A stretch of 64,000 nucleotides of DNA from Ravibacter sp964562455 (GCA_964562455.1 CAZLTN010000013.1:24049-88048), one strand, 5' to 3'; shown: positions 9,308-18,206, counted from the first letter of the stretch. Numbers and translations: made by a program. The notes: generated from the letters alone by a model not told the origin.

Positions 9308-10102
9308 CCCAACAAGTCTTTCCAGTACTTCAATAACCCCATCTTCGTTGTTATTTTTGGCTATAAAGCGGGCAACGCCTTTCACATCAGGGTGGCCGTT
9401 GGCCATGGCATAGCTGAAATACGCCTGCTGCATCATTTCCAGGTCGTTGAGATAGTCACCGAAGACCATGGTCTGCTCCTTGCTTGCGCCGTAAAGATCC
9501 TGCAGTATGGCTACTGCATTTCCCTTATGAGCCAGTTTGTCGGATATATCCAGCCATGTATCTGCCGAAACTTTCACCTGGAACCTGTCGTGCAGGTGGG
9601 CAAAATCAGGGTAGGAGTTGGCTTCGGTTCCGGACAGATCGCATACTGTAAACTTGAGTATGTCGTCGTTAACCGACAGAAGATCATCCACGATCTCGAA
9701 TTTTTCGAAATACAGCGAAAGATGGTTTATAAACTGCTGATCGGCACTTTCCACATAGGCCGAGTTTTTGCCGCATAGCACGAGTTCCGAAGTCGGAATC
9801 TTACGCCCGATATTTACCAGGTCGTGTATATCCCCGGCGGATATGGTTTTGGCAAGCATCTCCTTTCCGCGGTGCATAATATAGCTGCCGTTTTCGGCTG
9901 CGAAGATGATCCTGTTTTCGATACGTTCAAATAACTTTCTGAGGTTGTGATACTGGCGGCCGCTTGCCACTACGAAAGTGATGCCGGCAGCGTCCAGTTG
10001 TTCAAATATGTCAAAAAATCTGGGATTGAGCTGATGTGAAGCATTTAACAAGGTACCGTCCACATCGGACACAATAAGCTTTATGTTACTTTTATCCATC
10101 AA
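9293..10102 (-). CDS. Cof-type HAD-IIB family hydrolase
   Basis: A 269-residue cytosolic haloacid-dehalogenase phosphatase. Motif I is VSDVDGTLLN near residue 11, motif II FVVASGRQ, the motif III lysine sits in HKGNAVAIL, and motif IV is FGDYLNDLEMM. The C2B-type cap between motifs II and III is typical of Cof proteins that dephosphorylate sugar phosphates or flavin and pyridoxal phosphates. It is separated from the upstream M48 gene by only 2 bp, so the two are probably co-transcribed. The 3' end lies within a tandem repeat array. The precise substrate cannot be inferred. Confidence 0.9.
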   Translation of the reverse strand: MMDKSNIKLIVSDVDGTLLNASHQLNPRFFDIFEQLDAAGITFVVASGRQYHNLRKLFERIENRIIFAAENGSYIMHRGKEMLAKTISAGDIHDLVNIGRKIPTSELVLCGKNSAYVESADQQFINHLSLYFEKFEIVDDLLSVNDDILKFTVCDLSGTEANSYPDFAHLHDRFQVKVSADTWLDISDKLAHKGNAVAILQDLYGASKEQTMVFGDYLNDLEMMQQAYFSYAMANGHPDVKGVARFIAKNNNEDGVIEVLERLVGVMIG

Positions 10103-10104
10103 TA

Positions 10105-10887
10105 CTATTGCTTGCGATACTTTTCAATAGCGGTTTTTATTTTTTCCATCCTGTTTCCCGGGCTGGGGTGGGTACTTGCAAACTCGGGCGGGGCATTTCC
10201 CCCTGAGGCCTCGGCCAGCACACGCATTACCTGCAGCAAAGCTTCAGGATTATAGCCGGCCTGTATCATATATTTAACGCCGAAATCATCTGACTCGAGC
10301 TCATCTTCACGTCCGTACTTCATGTTGAGCATGGAGGCGACGTACTGGGCAATGTAGGCAGAATTGTTTGCCGAACCGGGTTCACTGAGGGCAATGGTCG
10401 CAGCGCCTGCCAGCCCCGACATCAATTCCTGGGTAGCCATCTGCTCGGCCGAGTGCCTGCCGACCACGTGACCGATTTCGTGACCGAGCACACCGGCTAC
10501 TTCGTCTTCCGTTTTTAATCTTTTCAGCAGGGCCATGGTAATAAATACCTGTCCTCCCGGCAGTGCAAAGGCATTTACGGTCCTCTCGTCGGCTAGTACG
10601 TGGAAATCAAAACGATAGGGTGATCTTGATGCATCGCTGCTGGTGACAAGTTTCTGACCAATAGCTTTGATAAGCTGCTGTACTTTAGGGTCCTGGTATA
10701 GCCCTCCGAATTCAGCGGCCATTCGCGGAGCGCTCTGCAAACCCATGGCTACTTCCTGGTCGGGCGTGAGGCTTACCCTCTGCTTTTCACCGGTTACCGG
10801 GTTTTCCTGCGTTTTTGTCCAATAGCCAATAAGGCTTATCAGGGCGATAATGGCGGCGATCACAATACGGCCCAATCTGTTTCTCAT
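10105..10887 (-). CDS. M48-family metalloprotease
   Basis: A 260-residue periplasmic or membrane-anchored protease. One hydrophobic segment lies at about residues 8-22. The zinc motif HEIGHVVGRHSAEQ lies near residue 135, and the third ligand is in the ELESDDFGVKYM segment, as in BepA/LoiP-like M48C enzymes that act in envelope protein quality control. The C-terminal PEFASTHPSPGNRMEKI is also characteristic. The gene overlaps nothing and precedes the HAD gene by 2 bp. Length is typical for single-domain members, without the TPR tail of BepA. Confidence 0.9.
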   Translation of the reverse strand: MRNRLGRIVIAAIIALISLIGYWTKTQENPVTGEKQRVSLTPDQEVAMGLQSAPRMAAEFGGLYQDPKVQQLIKAIGQKLVTSSDASRSPYRFDFHVLADERTVNAFALPGGQVFITMALLKRLKTEDEVAGVLGHEIGHVVGRHSAEQMATQELMSGLAGAATIALSEPGSANNSAYIAQYVASMLNMKYGREDELESDDFGVKYMIQAGYNPEALLQVMRVLAEASGGNAPPEFASTHPSPGNRMEKIKTAIEKYRKQ

Positions 10888-11047
10888 TGGAATAAGTAGA
10901 TATTAAGTTGCTGGTTAAGAAATCATACCTCACGAAAATTCATCAAATTTGGTCATTATTTTACTCCTTTGCAAAAAGACGAAAATGTGCTGGCAGCGTA
11001 TCCGGTGAATACCGACGCTCTGTATTTCAGACTCAAAACCGTTTGAT

Positions 11048-11353
11048 ATGTCACGTAAAGATTACCGGGATATTACGCTTACCGAGTTCAGAGAATTGAA
11101 ATCCGTTCCCGGAAGCATAGTGGTCGATGTAAGAGAGAAATGGGAGTACGAGGAATTCAATGAGGGCGGGCTGAATATTCCGCTGTCTGAAATCCGCGAA
11201 AAGCGGCCATTGCTTGCCTCTTACGGTAATATAGTGGTTGTTTGTACGAACGGAACCCGGAGCCGTGTGGCGGCAATGGACTACTGCAGGATACCCGAAT
11301 GGTCGGATAAAAACATATTCCACCTGGAAGGGGGGCTTCTGGAAGCCGAATGA
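11048..11353 (+). CDS. Rhodanese-like domain protein
   Basis: A 101-residue single-domain rhodanese. The active-site loop is VVVCTNGTRSR with the catalytic Cys near residue 62, and VVDVREKWEYEEFNEGGLNIPLSE is the usual substrate-side motif. Such proteins carry sulfur as a cysteine persulfide. It is the only plus-strand gene in this part of the window and converges on dapF, whose stop codon lies 3 bp beyond its own. The start ATG is at 11048. Sulfur acceptor unknown. Confidence 0.85.
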   Translation: MSRKDYRDITLTEFRELKSVPGSIVVDVREKWEYEEFNEGGLNIPLSEIREKRPLLASYGNIVVVCTNGTRSRVAAMDYCRIPEWSDKNIFHLEGGLLEAE

Positions 11354-11355
11354 AA

Positions 11356-12132
11356 TCAGATTGAGCCCTGGAAAACGTACCTGGCCGGGCCGGTAAGGCA
11401 AATATCCGAAAATACGCCGCCTGATCCTGTCCTGCTGAATTCTACAGACAGCTCGCCTCCGCGCGCTTCGACTTTTACGGGGCCCTCCCATCCGAAAATT
11501 TCAGCCGCTACCAGCGCACAGCCTGTCACGCCCGTACCGCATGCCAGGGTTTCGTCCTCTACACCGCGTTCGTAGGTTCTCACCCTGAGGTGGTTTTCTT
11601 CAACCACTTCCGCGAAGTTGACATTGGTACCTCCGCGCGGCCCGTAGAACTCCCCGTATCGTACGGCCCGGCCTTTCCCTACAACATCGGTTTTATCGAC
11701 ATCAGTTACAAACTCCACATAATGGGGAGAGCCGGTGTTGAGGAAATAGGCTGAATCAAGGGTTTCAATGCCTTTTACATCACTCATTCCCAGGTGAACG
11801 ACCTCTTCATCGAGGCTTGCAACATGCTCCCCGTCGACAGCAATAAAGCGCGTGCTGCCGTCGATCAGTCCCAGATCCTGGGCAAACCTTACAGCACATC
11901 TGCCGCCGTTTCCGCACAGGCTTCCTTCGCCACCATCCGCATTAAAGTACACCATCCTGAAGTCATAGTCCTGATCATTCTGCAAGAGAATCAGCCCATC
12001 GGCGCCGATACCGAACCGGCGGTCGCATAACCCGGCTATTGTATCCTTTTGCAGATCGAACTCCCTGGTGCGGTCGTCGATCATGATGAAATCATTTCCA
12101 GCTCCCTGGTATTTATAAAAACGGATAGCCAT
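11356..12132 (-). CDS. dapF: Diaminopimelate epimerase
   Basis: Converts LL- to meso-diaminopimelate for lysine and peptidoglycan synthesis, cofactor-free, with two cysteines as acid and base. Both are visible: GNGGRC (Cys near residue 76) and ACGTGVTGC (Cys near 198). The N-terminal KYQGAGNDFIMIDDR and GADGLILL are DapF signatures. Length of 258 residues is normal. A -7-like CAAAAGTA on the plus strand (TACTTTTG on the minus strand, 12179-12172) lies 40 nt upstream of the start. Confidence 0.95.
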   Translation of the reverse strand: MAIRFYKYQGAGNDFIMIDDRTREFDLQKDTIAGLCDRRFGIGADGLILLQNDQDYDFRMVYFNADGGEGSLCGNGGRCAVRFAQDLGLIDGSTRFIAVDGEHVASLDEEVVHLGMSDVKGIETLDSAYFLNTGSPHYVEFVTDVDKTDVVGKGRAVRYGEFYGPRGGTNVNFAEVVEENHLRVRTYERGVEDETLACGTGVTGCALVAAEIFGWEGPVKVEARGGELSVEFSRTGSGGVFSDICLTGPARYVFQGSI

Positions 12133-12171
12133 AGACTTTGATTATTTGCCTCCCTGATAGCACTCAGGATA

Positions 12172-12179
12172 CAAAAGTA
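12172..12179 (-). promoter_or_regulatory. Candidate -7 element upstream of dapF
   Basis: TACTTTTG on the minus strand fits TAnnTTTG. No TTG is found at the expected distance upstream, so this is a half-site only. Confidence 0.35.
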
Positions 12180-12272
12180 CAACCGAAACCTGCCGCCTGA
12201 AAGAGGTAATCATAAAAAAGCGGATTTTCGGATATCCGCCTTTCGTTGCAGAAGGCTCTGTGGCTCTTTTTT

Positions 12273-12401
12273 TTCTCTGCGGTTCTCTGTATCTTACAAA
12301 AACAGGATAATTACACAGAGAGCCACAGAGGCTACACAGAGAAGCACAGAGAAGCACAGAGAAGCACAGAGAACGACTGGGTTTGAAAAAGGGATATAAT
12401 A
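12273..12401. repeat. CTCTGTGG-type dispersed repeat, copy A
   Basis: About 130 bp containing TTCTCTGCGGTTCTCTGT, an AACAGGATAATTACAC core, AGAGCCACAGAGG and three direct AGAAGCACAG units. It is imperfectly palindromic and ends at the terminator at 12402. A second copy lies at 13174-13290. It fills the 321-bp gap between dapF and the small secreted protein; no gene is visible there. Confidence 0.7.
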
Positions 12402-12428
12402 AAAAGAGTCCCGCTCAGGGACTCTTTT
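12402..12428 (-). terminator. Intrinsic terminator
   Basis: AAAAGAGTCCC (12402-12412), loop GCTCA, GGGACTCTTTT (12418-12428). It lies 25 bp beyond the stop of the minus-strand gene at 12454 and has an A-run on its distal side, read as a U-run in the minus-strand transcript. Confidence 0.75.
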
Positions 12429-12453
12429 CCGCCGGTAAGCTTTACCGGACCGC

Positions 12454-12813
12454 TTAGTCTGCTACTGCCGTAATGGACCTCGTAGTGCTGGTTTGTATTT
12501 CGAAAGGTTTCAAAACCTTGTTTTTTCCGTTGCTGACTTCCAGGGTATACTTCCCGTCACCCAGCGTGGAAAAATCGAATATTTTCAGGTACTGGATGTT
12601 ACGGGCAACAGTTTCGCTGTACAATATTTTTCCGCTTTCATCCCTGATAGAAATCTGGCTTCTTTGGTCGGGATTGCTGAAAGCCAGCCGGAAACGCGCG
12701 TCTTTAAGGGTTGACAGCCTTACTTCTTTGTCCCCCAATCCTTCTATGGCGAAAGATTCCGCAGCAAAAGATGCTCCCAGTAAAATGGCGAGGCTCAAGA
12801 TTACCTTTTTCAT
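12454..12813 (-). CDS. Small secreted beta-rich protein, unknown function
   Basis: A 119-residue protein with a clear signal peptide (about 1-22, ending AAESFA). The mature part (EVRLSTLKDARFRLAFSN ... LGDGKYTLEVSNGKNK) resembles the beta-sandwich fold of T9SS C-terminal domains and DUF3244-like proteins, but it lacks the usual terminal VRK/KI sorting residues, so it is probably a free periplasmic protein. It is a single gene with its own terminator at 12402. The 532 bp upstream (12814-13345) are AT-rich to about 13100, then hold repeat copy B and the next terminator, with no gene visible. Confidence 0.65.
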   Translation of the reverse strand: MKKVILSLAILLGASFAAESFAIEGLGDKEVRLSTLKDARFRLAFSNPDQRSQISIRDESGKILYSETVARNIQYLKIFDFSTLGDGKYTLEVSNGKNKVLKPFEIQTSTTRSITAVAD

Positions 12814-13173
12814 TGCTTTAATAGATTTAAGTGGTTGTATTTTTTAAATAAAGAGAGAAATGATGGGTTCTTCAGGTAATACCGGATTTGTTATATCGAT
12901 ATTTGCCCTTGATTCTATATCAAAGTTAAATGAGATATTATGTAATAGTCAATAGGCGCCATTTAGGTAAGCTAAACTTCTTTTTCTGATCCTATGATAA
13001 AATTGGAATTGTACAATGTATATTTGATAAATCCAACGATTGGGTGAAATAGAACACAATTTATTTGATTGTTTTAATTGTACTATTTTGATTTTTTGCG
13101 GTGTAAACCGGGTTTTGCGACAATCCTGTCTCCGTTTCCCGGATATTAAAGGCCGTGAATTGAAGTACTAACC

Positions 13174-13290
13174 TTTCTCTGCGGCTCTCTGTGTCTTACG
13201 AAAACAGGATAATTACACGGAGGATCACAGAGGCTGCAGATAGAAGCCACAGAGAAAAGAGGGCGACAGAGTTGGAAAAAGGGGTATAAT
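13174..13290. repeat. CTCTGTGG-type dispersed repeat, copy B
   Basis: It matches copy A (12273-12401) over TTTCTCTGCGG, CTCTCTGTGTCTTACG, AAACAGGATAATTACAC and GGGTATAATAAAAA, and likewise abuts an intrinsic terminator. The triple AGAAGCACAG of copy A is reduced to a single unit. Confidence 0.7.
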
Positions 13291-13327
13291 AAAAAAGTCC
13301 CTGAACGTTAAGCTCAGGGACTTTTTT
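13291..13327. terminator. Intrinsic terminator
   Basis: AAAAAAGTCCCTGA (13291-13304), a 9-nt loop and TCAGGGACTTTTTT (13314-13327): a perfect 14-bp stem including A/U runs, just beyond the stop of the minus-strand gene at 13346. Confidence 0.85.
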
Positions 13328-13345
13328 ATTTATCAGCGGTGAGTT

Positions 13346-13993
13346 CTACCGGATGTCATTTTTTTTGAACCCGTACTGGGTCAGCACATCTTCCGGAACC
13401 CCCATCCATACGTTAGGCGTATTGCCAACGAACCCAATATCTTTTATGCCGATTTCACTGGTATAAAAGCCCGTAGCGGTCAAGTTCCTCATCAGCGAGA
13501 AAAATGCTGCACCCTGGCTGTATTGGGGCTTAACGTCCTGGGGATATGCAATGTCATCTACAATATTGATACGCTGCTCCGGTTTCAGATCTTTAAAATT
13601 TTTGCTGAAACGGTGCTGCGATTCCCTGTCGAGCCACCTCAGCCCACCTCTCACAGGAATCTGGTGCTGGGGCATATCTTTTACGATAAACTCGATGAAT
13701 TCGGTTACGCCGGCATCGGAAGCGCTTCCCGAAACCCCATCTTTGGGAATGATGATATCGGCCAGAACCGTAATAGTAGCAAGCTCGTGGGCATCGAGAA
13801 ATTTCTCTTTATGTAGCTTCGCATCACGGATGGCCTCCTCTTTCAGTCTGCCGTCGGGGATTTTGATGTCTTCCTCGTTTGATACGGCTGCCAGTTCCTC
13901 GTTACGCTGCTCTGCAAGCGCCTGTTGCGGATTCAGGCCTGCAAACCCGAGCGATGTAAAGGTGAGGGCTTTTAAACTATCTCTGCGTTTCAT
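13346..13993 (-). CDS. Gluconate 2-dehydrogenase subunit 3 family protein
   Basis: A 215-residue small subunit of a membrane-associated GMC-type dehydrogenase. The N-terminus MKRRDSLKALTFTSLGFAG is a Tat-like signal, so the complex is probably folded in the cytoplasm and exported. The core ELATITVLADIIIPKDG ... GVTEFIEFIVKD is the family signature (the PF13618 type). It lies 44 bp after the GMC oxidoreductase and the two surely form one operon. In this family the small subunit carries no cofactor and assists assembly or export of the flavoprotein. The electron acceptor (a cytochrome c) is not encoded nearby. Confidence 0.88.
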   Translation of the reverse strand: MKRRDSLKALTFTSLGFAGLNPQQALAEQRNEELAAVSNEEDIKIPDGRLKEEAIRDAKLHKEKFLDAHELATITVLADIIIPKDGVSGSASDAGVTEFIEFIVKDMPQHQIPVRGGLRWLDRESQHRFSKNFKDLKPEQRINIVDDIAYPQDVKPQYSQGAAFFSLMRNLTATGFYTSEIGIKDIGFVGNTPNVWMGVPEDVLTQYGFKKNDIR

Positions 13994-14037
13994 TTTATTC
14001 GATACTTAAATTATTTCTGCCTCAATGAATTTCCTGC

Positions 14038-15780
14038 CTACAACTGTTTCTTTTTTACCTGGCTCATGATATAGTCAGAGGTTCTCCAGGAAAGAGCCAT
14101 GATCGTCCAGGTAGGGTTTTTGTCTGCCTGTGAAACAAACGAGGCGCCGTCGGCTACGAAAATGTTCTTTGTATCGTGGGCCTGGGCATATTGGTTGACT
14201 GCAGAAGTTTTAGGGTCATTACCCATTCTGGCAGTACCGACTTCGTGTATGATCTGCCCCGGCAGCGCCAGGCCGTAGTCATTCTCAGGGCCTGGTTTTG
14301 TACCCAGCGGAACCCCGCCCATAGCATGGATCAGCTCTTCAAATGTCTCGTGCATGTGCTTGGCCTGGAGTCTTTCGTGGTCGCTCCACTTGTAGTTGAA
14401 GCGCAATACCGGAATACCGTATTTGTCTACTACGTTCGGGTCGATCTCACAGTAATTTTCCGCAACGGCCACCGCCTCGCCCCGTCCAGCAAAGCCGACA
14501 TTGGCGCCGTAGAACCTCCGGTAGTCTTCTTTGAGAGATGCTCCGTAACCGCCGGCTTTCCTGGTAACGCCGTCTTTGGTAGGGTATTTGCCGTTCATAG
14601 ACTCCATGCCAAAGCCAAAGCCATAGGAAGGCATATTCATACCGCCGCCGTATTCGATGTGATAGCCTCTCGGGAAGTCCAGCTTCTTGTTGTCGAGCCA
14701 CCAGGGTGTATAAACGTGCATACCGCCTACACCGTCTTCGTTGTACCGCTTCCGGTCCATCAGGTGCGGAAGGAATGCCCCCCGTGAAGCTCCCGTGGAG
14801 TCGTGCAGGTATTTCCCGACTACGCCGCTGGAATTCGCCAGGCCGTTGGGATTCCGCGTGGATTTGGAATTGAGAAGGATACGGGAGGTTTCGCAGGCGC
14901 TGGCTGCCAGGATCACTATTTTGGCATTAACCGTCTGCTCACTGAGCGTCTGGGTATCGATGTAAGAAACGCCTGTTGCCAACCCGGTCTGCGGGTCAGT
15001 GATCACTTCGCGCGCCATGGCGTTATTAATCAGCGTTACATTTCCTGTTTTAAGCGCCGGGATGACCAGGACGGATGAAGACGAAAAATCGGCATATGCC
15101 TGGCACGCCCTGTTACACTGGCGGCAATAAAAGCAAACTCCGCGCTCGTTATTGATGGGTTCGGTCAGGATCGAAAGCCTCGACGGGATGACCGGAATAT
15201 TGGTTTTCTTTCCGGCCTGTGCGATCATCAGCTCGTGAAGCCTTGGTTTGGGCGGGCGCAGGAAGATGCCGTCGGGTTCATTGGGCATGTTTTCTACGGT
15301 TCCGAAAACGCCTATCAGCTTGTCTACCTGGTCGTAATAAGGTTTTACATCGTCATAAGAAATAGGCCAGTCGTCCCCGAGTCCGTCGATACTTTTCCTT
15401 TTAAAGTCTTTGGGGCCAAACCTGAGGGAGATCCTACCCCAGTGATTGGTCCGTCCGCCCAGCATTCTCGACCGGAACCATTCGAACTGCGTTCCGTTCT
15501 TACGGGTGTAAGGCTCACCATCAATTTCCCAGCCTCCCCAGGCAGCATCGAAATCCCCGAATGCCCTGGTGGTGCTTGCACCGCGCCGGGGCGACTCCCA
15601 TGGCCAGCGCAACTGCGTTATATACTTCGGATCGGCAGGATCAAAATATCCGCCTGCTTCGAGTAAAACCACTTTAGCGCCCGCTTTTGAAAGCTGGTAG
15701 GCGGCCATTCCTCCACCGGCACCTGATCCGACTATTGCTACGTCGTACTGGGTTCCTTTTTGTTTAATCTGAAAACTCAT
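14038..15780 (-). CDS. GMC-family FAD-dependent oxidoreductase
   Basis: A flavoprotein of about 580 residues that probably oxidises a sugar, sugar acid or alcohol in the periplasm, exported together with the Tat-bearing subunit at 13346. The FAD dinucleotide motif VAIVGSGAGGGMAAYQL lies near residue 13. A Cys cluster VCFYCRQCNRACQAYA and the C-terminal GMC motifs HEVGTARMG and VADGASFVSQADKNPT (substituting for the usual His-His/Asn pair region) follow. I start it at the ATG at 15780 (MSFQIK), since the upstream extension to 15873 is hydrophobic without family similarity. Substrate unknown. Confidence 0.88.
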   Translation of the reverse strand: MSFQIKQKGTQYDVAIVGSGAGGGMAAYQLSKAGAKVVLLEAGGYFDPADPKYITQLRWPWESPRRGASTTRAFGDFDAAWGGWEIDGEPYTRKNGTQFEWFRSRMLGGRTNHWGRISLRFGPKDFKRKSIDGLGDDWPISYDDVKPYYDQVDKLIGVFGTVENMPNEPDGIFLRPPKPRLHELMIAQAGKKTNIPVIPSRLSILTEPINNERGVCFYCRQCNRACQAYADFSSSSVLVIPALKTGNVTLINNAMAREVITDPQTGLATGVSYIDTQTLSEQTVNAKIVILAASACETSRILLNSKSTRNPNGLANSSGVVGKYLHDSTGASRGAFLPHLMDRKRYNEDGVGGMHVYTPWWLDNKKLDFPRGYHIEYGGGMNMPSYGFGFGMESMNGKYPTKDGVTRKAGGYGASLKEDYRRFYGANVGFAGRGEAVAVAENYCEIDPNVVDKYGIPVLRFNYKWSDHERLQAKHMHETFEELIHAMGGVPLGTKPGPENDYGLALPGQIIHEVGTARMGNDPKTSAVNQYAQAHDTKNIFVADGASFVSQADKNPTWTIMALSWRTSDYIMSQVKKKQL

Positions 15781-15925
15781 CCTGTTTCTATTCTGAAAAA
15801 TTGTATTGCCTTTCGTCTGACTTAAGACAGATGTTTTTGGAATAATACTGCTAAAGAGCATAATAAGTACCAATTTTACTTCCTCAAAAATGTCACCGAC
15901 TTTAATTTAGAACTGTTTAAAATAT

Positions 15926-16194
15926 GGCCTCCGACTCCGCTCAGGCCCCGTGGATTCCACTCTGGTGCTTTCCGTTCCGTTTTGGTACCTTCCGTTTCAT
16001 TCTGACGTTTCCAGTTACACTTTGGCGCCTTCCATTTCCATTCGGATGTTTTCCGTTTCATTTTGGCACTTTCCGTTCCATTCTGGTATTTCCCGTTCCG
16101 CTTTGGCGCCTTTCCATTTCCATTTTGGCGCCTTTCCATTTCCGTTTTGGCACCTTTCCATTTCCATTTTGGCGCCTGAGCGGAGTCGAAGGCC
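15926..16194. repeat. Degenerate tandem repeat bracketed by an inverted repeat
   Basis: A 21-bp inverted repeat (left arm 15926-15946, right arm 16174-16194, core CTCCGCTCAGG / CCTGAGCGGAG, one mismatch) encloses about 220 bp of a degenerate unit of some 17-22 bp, approximately TTTCCRTTYYRTTTTGGYRCC, repeated about a dozen times. Reading frames through it are low-complexity and not credible genes. It separates the divergent GMC gene and DEAD-box gene. The terminal arms belong to the same family as the repeats at 32763-32866. Confidence 0.8.
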
Positions 16195-16260
16195 CATTTA
16201 TTCTCTTTTATATTGAGGCGGAATGGCTAAGTTGTTGTAATATTGACTTTCATAAATAGT

Positions 16261-17493
16261 ATGCAGATAGAAGATTTAGATTTTGACAAGGGATTGCTGG
16301 AAGGAATGCAGTCCATGGGATATAAGGCGCTTACGCCCATTCAGCAGTTGGCTATCCCGGTTATTTTAGAGGGCAAAGACCTGATAGGGTGTGCGCAAAC
16401 CGGCACGGGTAAAACGGCAGCTTACCTGCTCCCGGTGCTGAATCATATCATAAGTTCGGAGAAAAGACACCTGAATACGCTGATTATTGCCCCGACCCGG
16501 GAGCTGGCCATCCAGATCGACCAACAGGTAGAGGCTTTGGGGTATTTTATCCAGGTGAGCTCGATAGCGGTATACGGAGGAGGTTCCGGGGCTGACTGGG
16601 AGCAGCAGCGAAAGGCATTGAGGCTTGGGGCTGATATCGTGATTGCGACACCGGGCCGGCTTATAGCCATGCTGGCTTCAGGCGAAGTAAAATTTGACCA
16701 ACTGGAGCACCTGATACTCGATGAGGCGGACAGGATGCTCGACATGGGCTTTTCGGAAGATATACTGAAAATCATAAGCCATCTTCCTAAAACAAGGCAG
16801 ACGCTGCTATTTTCGGCTACCATGCCGCCCAAAATAAGGAAGCTGGCCAAAGCGATACTCCACGACCCGGAGGAAGTGAGCATAGCGATCTCCAAGCCTG
16901 CGGAAGGAGTACTGCAGCAGGCCTACATGGTATACGACAGCCAGAAAGTCGGCCTTCTGAAGCATATCCTGCAAAACGGTGACTATAACAACATTATCAT
17001 TTTCTGTTCTACCAAGCAAAGTACCAAAACGCTGGAGAAGGAATTGTTGAGGCTTGGTATTTTGGTTAAATCCTTTCATTCCGATCTCGATCAGAAAGAG
17101 CGGGAAGAGATCATGCTCCGGTTTAAAAACAAGGAGCTTAAAATACTTGTCGGGACCGATATTCTTTCAAGAGGGATTGACGTCGACGGCATCGGCCTGG
17201 TCGTCAATTATGATATCCCGCCCGATCCGGAAGATTATATTCACAGGATAGGCCGGACAGCCCGGGCGGAGCGTACCGGTACAGCCATTACTTTTATAAA
17301 TGACAGCTCTTCCAGGAAGTTTGCCGGGATAGAAAGCCTGATGGGGAGGGAAGTAGCAAAGGTACCGCTTCCGGAGCATCTTGGCGCTGGTCCTGCCTTT
17401 ACTCCTTCCAAGGGTAGTTCACAGCCTGTCAGGCGGTTTAACCGCTTCAGAAAGGGCAACAAAAACAAGTCCCGTTCGAATAAAACCAGTTAG
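16261..17493 (+). CDS. DEAD-box ATP-dependent RNA helicase
   Basis: A 410-residue superfamily 2 helicase that remodels RNA, for example in ribosome assembly or mRNA decay. The motifs are in order: Q-motif region PIQQLAIP, Walker A AQTGTGKT (near 45), PTRELA, GG, TPGR, DEAD (near 153), SAT, and in the C-terminal RecA domain the ARG-like TDILSRGIDVDG and HRIGRTARA. The tail is basic (RFNRFRKGNKNKSRSN), typical of RhlE-like helicases. A reading from a TTG at 16243 is possible but the ATG at 16261 (MQIED) matches the family's usual start. Confidence 0.93.
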   Translation: MQIEDLDFDKGLLEGMQSMGYKALTPIQQLAIPVILEGKDLIGCAQTGTGKTAAYLLPVLNHIISSEKRHLNTLIIAPTRELAIQIDQQVEALGYFIQVSSIAVYGGGSGADWEQQRKALRLGADIVIATPGRLIAMLASGEVKFDQLEHLILDEADRMLDMGFSEDILKIISHLPKTRQTLLFSATMPPKIRKLAKAILHDPEEVSIAISKPAEGVLQQAYMVYDSQKVGLLKHILQNGDYNNIIIFCSTKQSTKTLEKELLRLGILVKSFHSDLDQKEREEIMLRFKNKELKILVGTDILSRGIDVDGIGLVVNYDIPPDPEDYIHRIGRTARAERTGTAITFINDSSSRKFAGIESLMGREVAKVPLPEHLGAGPAFTPSKGSSQPVRRFNRFRKGNKNKSRSNKTS

Positions 17494-17498
17494 TTTTG
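17491..17498 (+). promoter_or_regulatory. Candidate -7 element for the SGNH hydrolase gene
   Basis: TAGTTTTG fits TAnnTTTG and overlaps the helicase stop codon, 30 nt before the ATG at 17529. No TTG at the right distance, so weak. Confidence 0.3.
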
Positions 17499-17528
17499 TA
17501 GATATCAAAGGTCAGATCTTTTATAAAA

Positions 17529-18206
17529 ATGAAACACCAGGTACTTTTCGGCATTTTGCTTTTCGTCTCTTTATTTTCGCTGGCTTTCCATCAACGCAAA
17601 GCCGTTAAAGTTGTTTTCTTCGGAGATTCCATCACGCAGGGAGGGGTAGGGCCGGTGGGCTATATTACCCAGATGAATAAAATGTTCGAAAGCAAGGGCT
17701 TGTCCTCCCAGTACGAGCTGGTTGGGGCCGGGATAGGGGGGAACAAGGTCTACGACCTCTACCTAAGGCTTGAGGACGATGTTCTTTCCAAAAAACCTGA
17801 TGTGGTTTTCATTTACATAGGGATTAACGACGTGTGGCATAAAAGCTCCCACGGAACGGGTACTGATCCTGAAAAATTTATAAAATTCTACGAGGCTATT
17901 ATCAAAAAGCTGAAGGCGCAGGGAGCGAGGATAATAGTCTGCACACCTACTGTGATCGGGGAAAAAACCGATGCATCAAATCAGCAGGACGGAGATCTCA
18001 ATTTTTACGCGACGCTGATACGCGAACTTGCCGAAAATGAAAACCTCGAATTGTGCGACCTGCGTAAAATTTTCCTTGAATTCCTTGCGGAGCACAACCC
18101 GAATAACCGCGATCGAAACATATTGACGACAGATCGCGTACATCTTAATGAGCTGGGCAACGAACTGGTAGCCAAGTCGTTTGCAGACGTGCTTTTGAAG
18201 AAGTGA
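17529..18206 (+). CDS. SGNH/GDSL-family hydrolase
   Basis: A 225-residue exported esterase-like enzyme. The N-terminus (about 1-20) is a signal peptide or anchor. Block I is VVFFGDSITQGG with the nucleophile Ser near residue 36, the oxyanion Gly is in GAGIGGNK, block III is YIGINDVWH, and block V is TDRVHLNELG supplying the Asp-His pair. These enzymes usually deacetylate glycans or hydrolyse lipids. It lies 35 bp after the helicase and upstream of the GH42-like enzyme, suggesting a glycan role (inference). Confidence 0.88.
   Translation: MKHQVLFGILLFVSLFSLAFHQRKAVKVVFFGDSITQGGVGPVGYITQMNKMFESKGLSSQYELVGAGIGGNKVYDLYLRLEDDVLSKKPDVVFIYIGINDVWHKSSHGTGTDPEKFIKFYEAIIKKLKAQGARIIVCTPTVIGEKTDASNQQDGDLNFYATLIRELAENENLELCDLRKIFLEFLAEHNPNNRDRNILTTDRVHLNELGNELVAKSFADVLLKK

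Noticed and set aside
12142..12357. 71-residue minus-strand frame upstream of dapF
   Set aside because: Covers the CTCTGTGG-type repeat and the dapF promoter region; no family features.
15876..16216. Several open frames of 60-111 residues on both strands
   Set aside because: They read through the degenerate tandem array and give low-complexity W/F- or K/N-rich chains.
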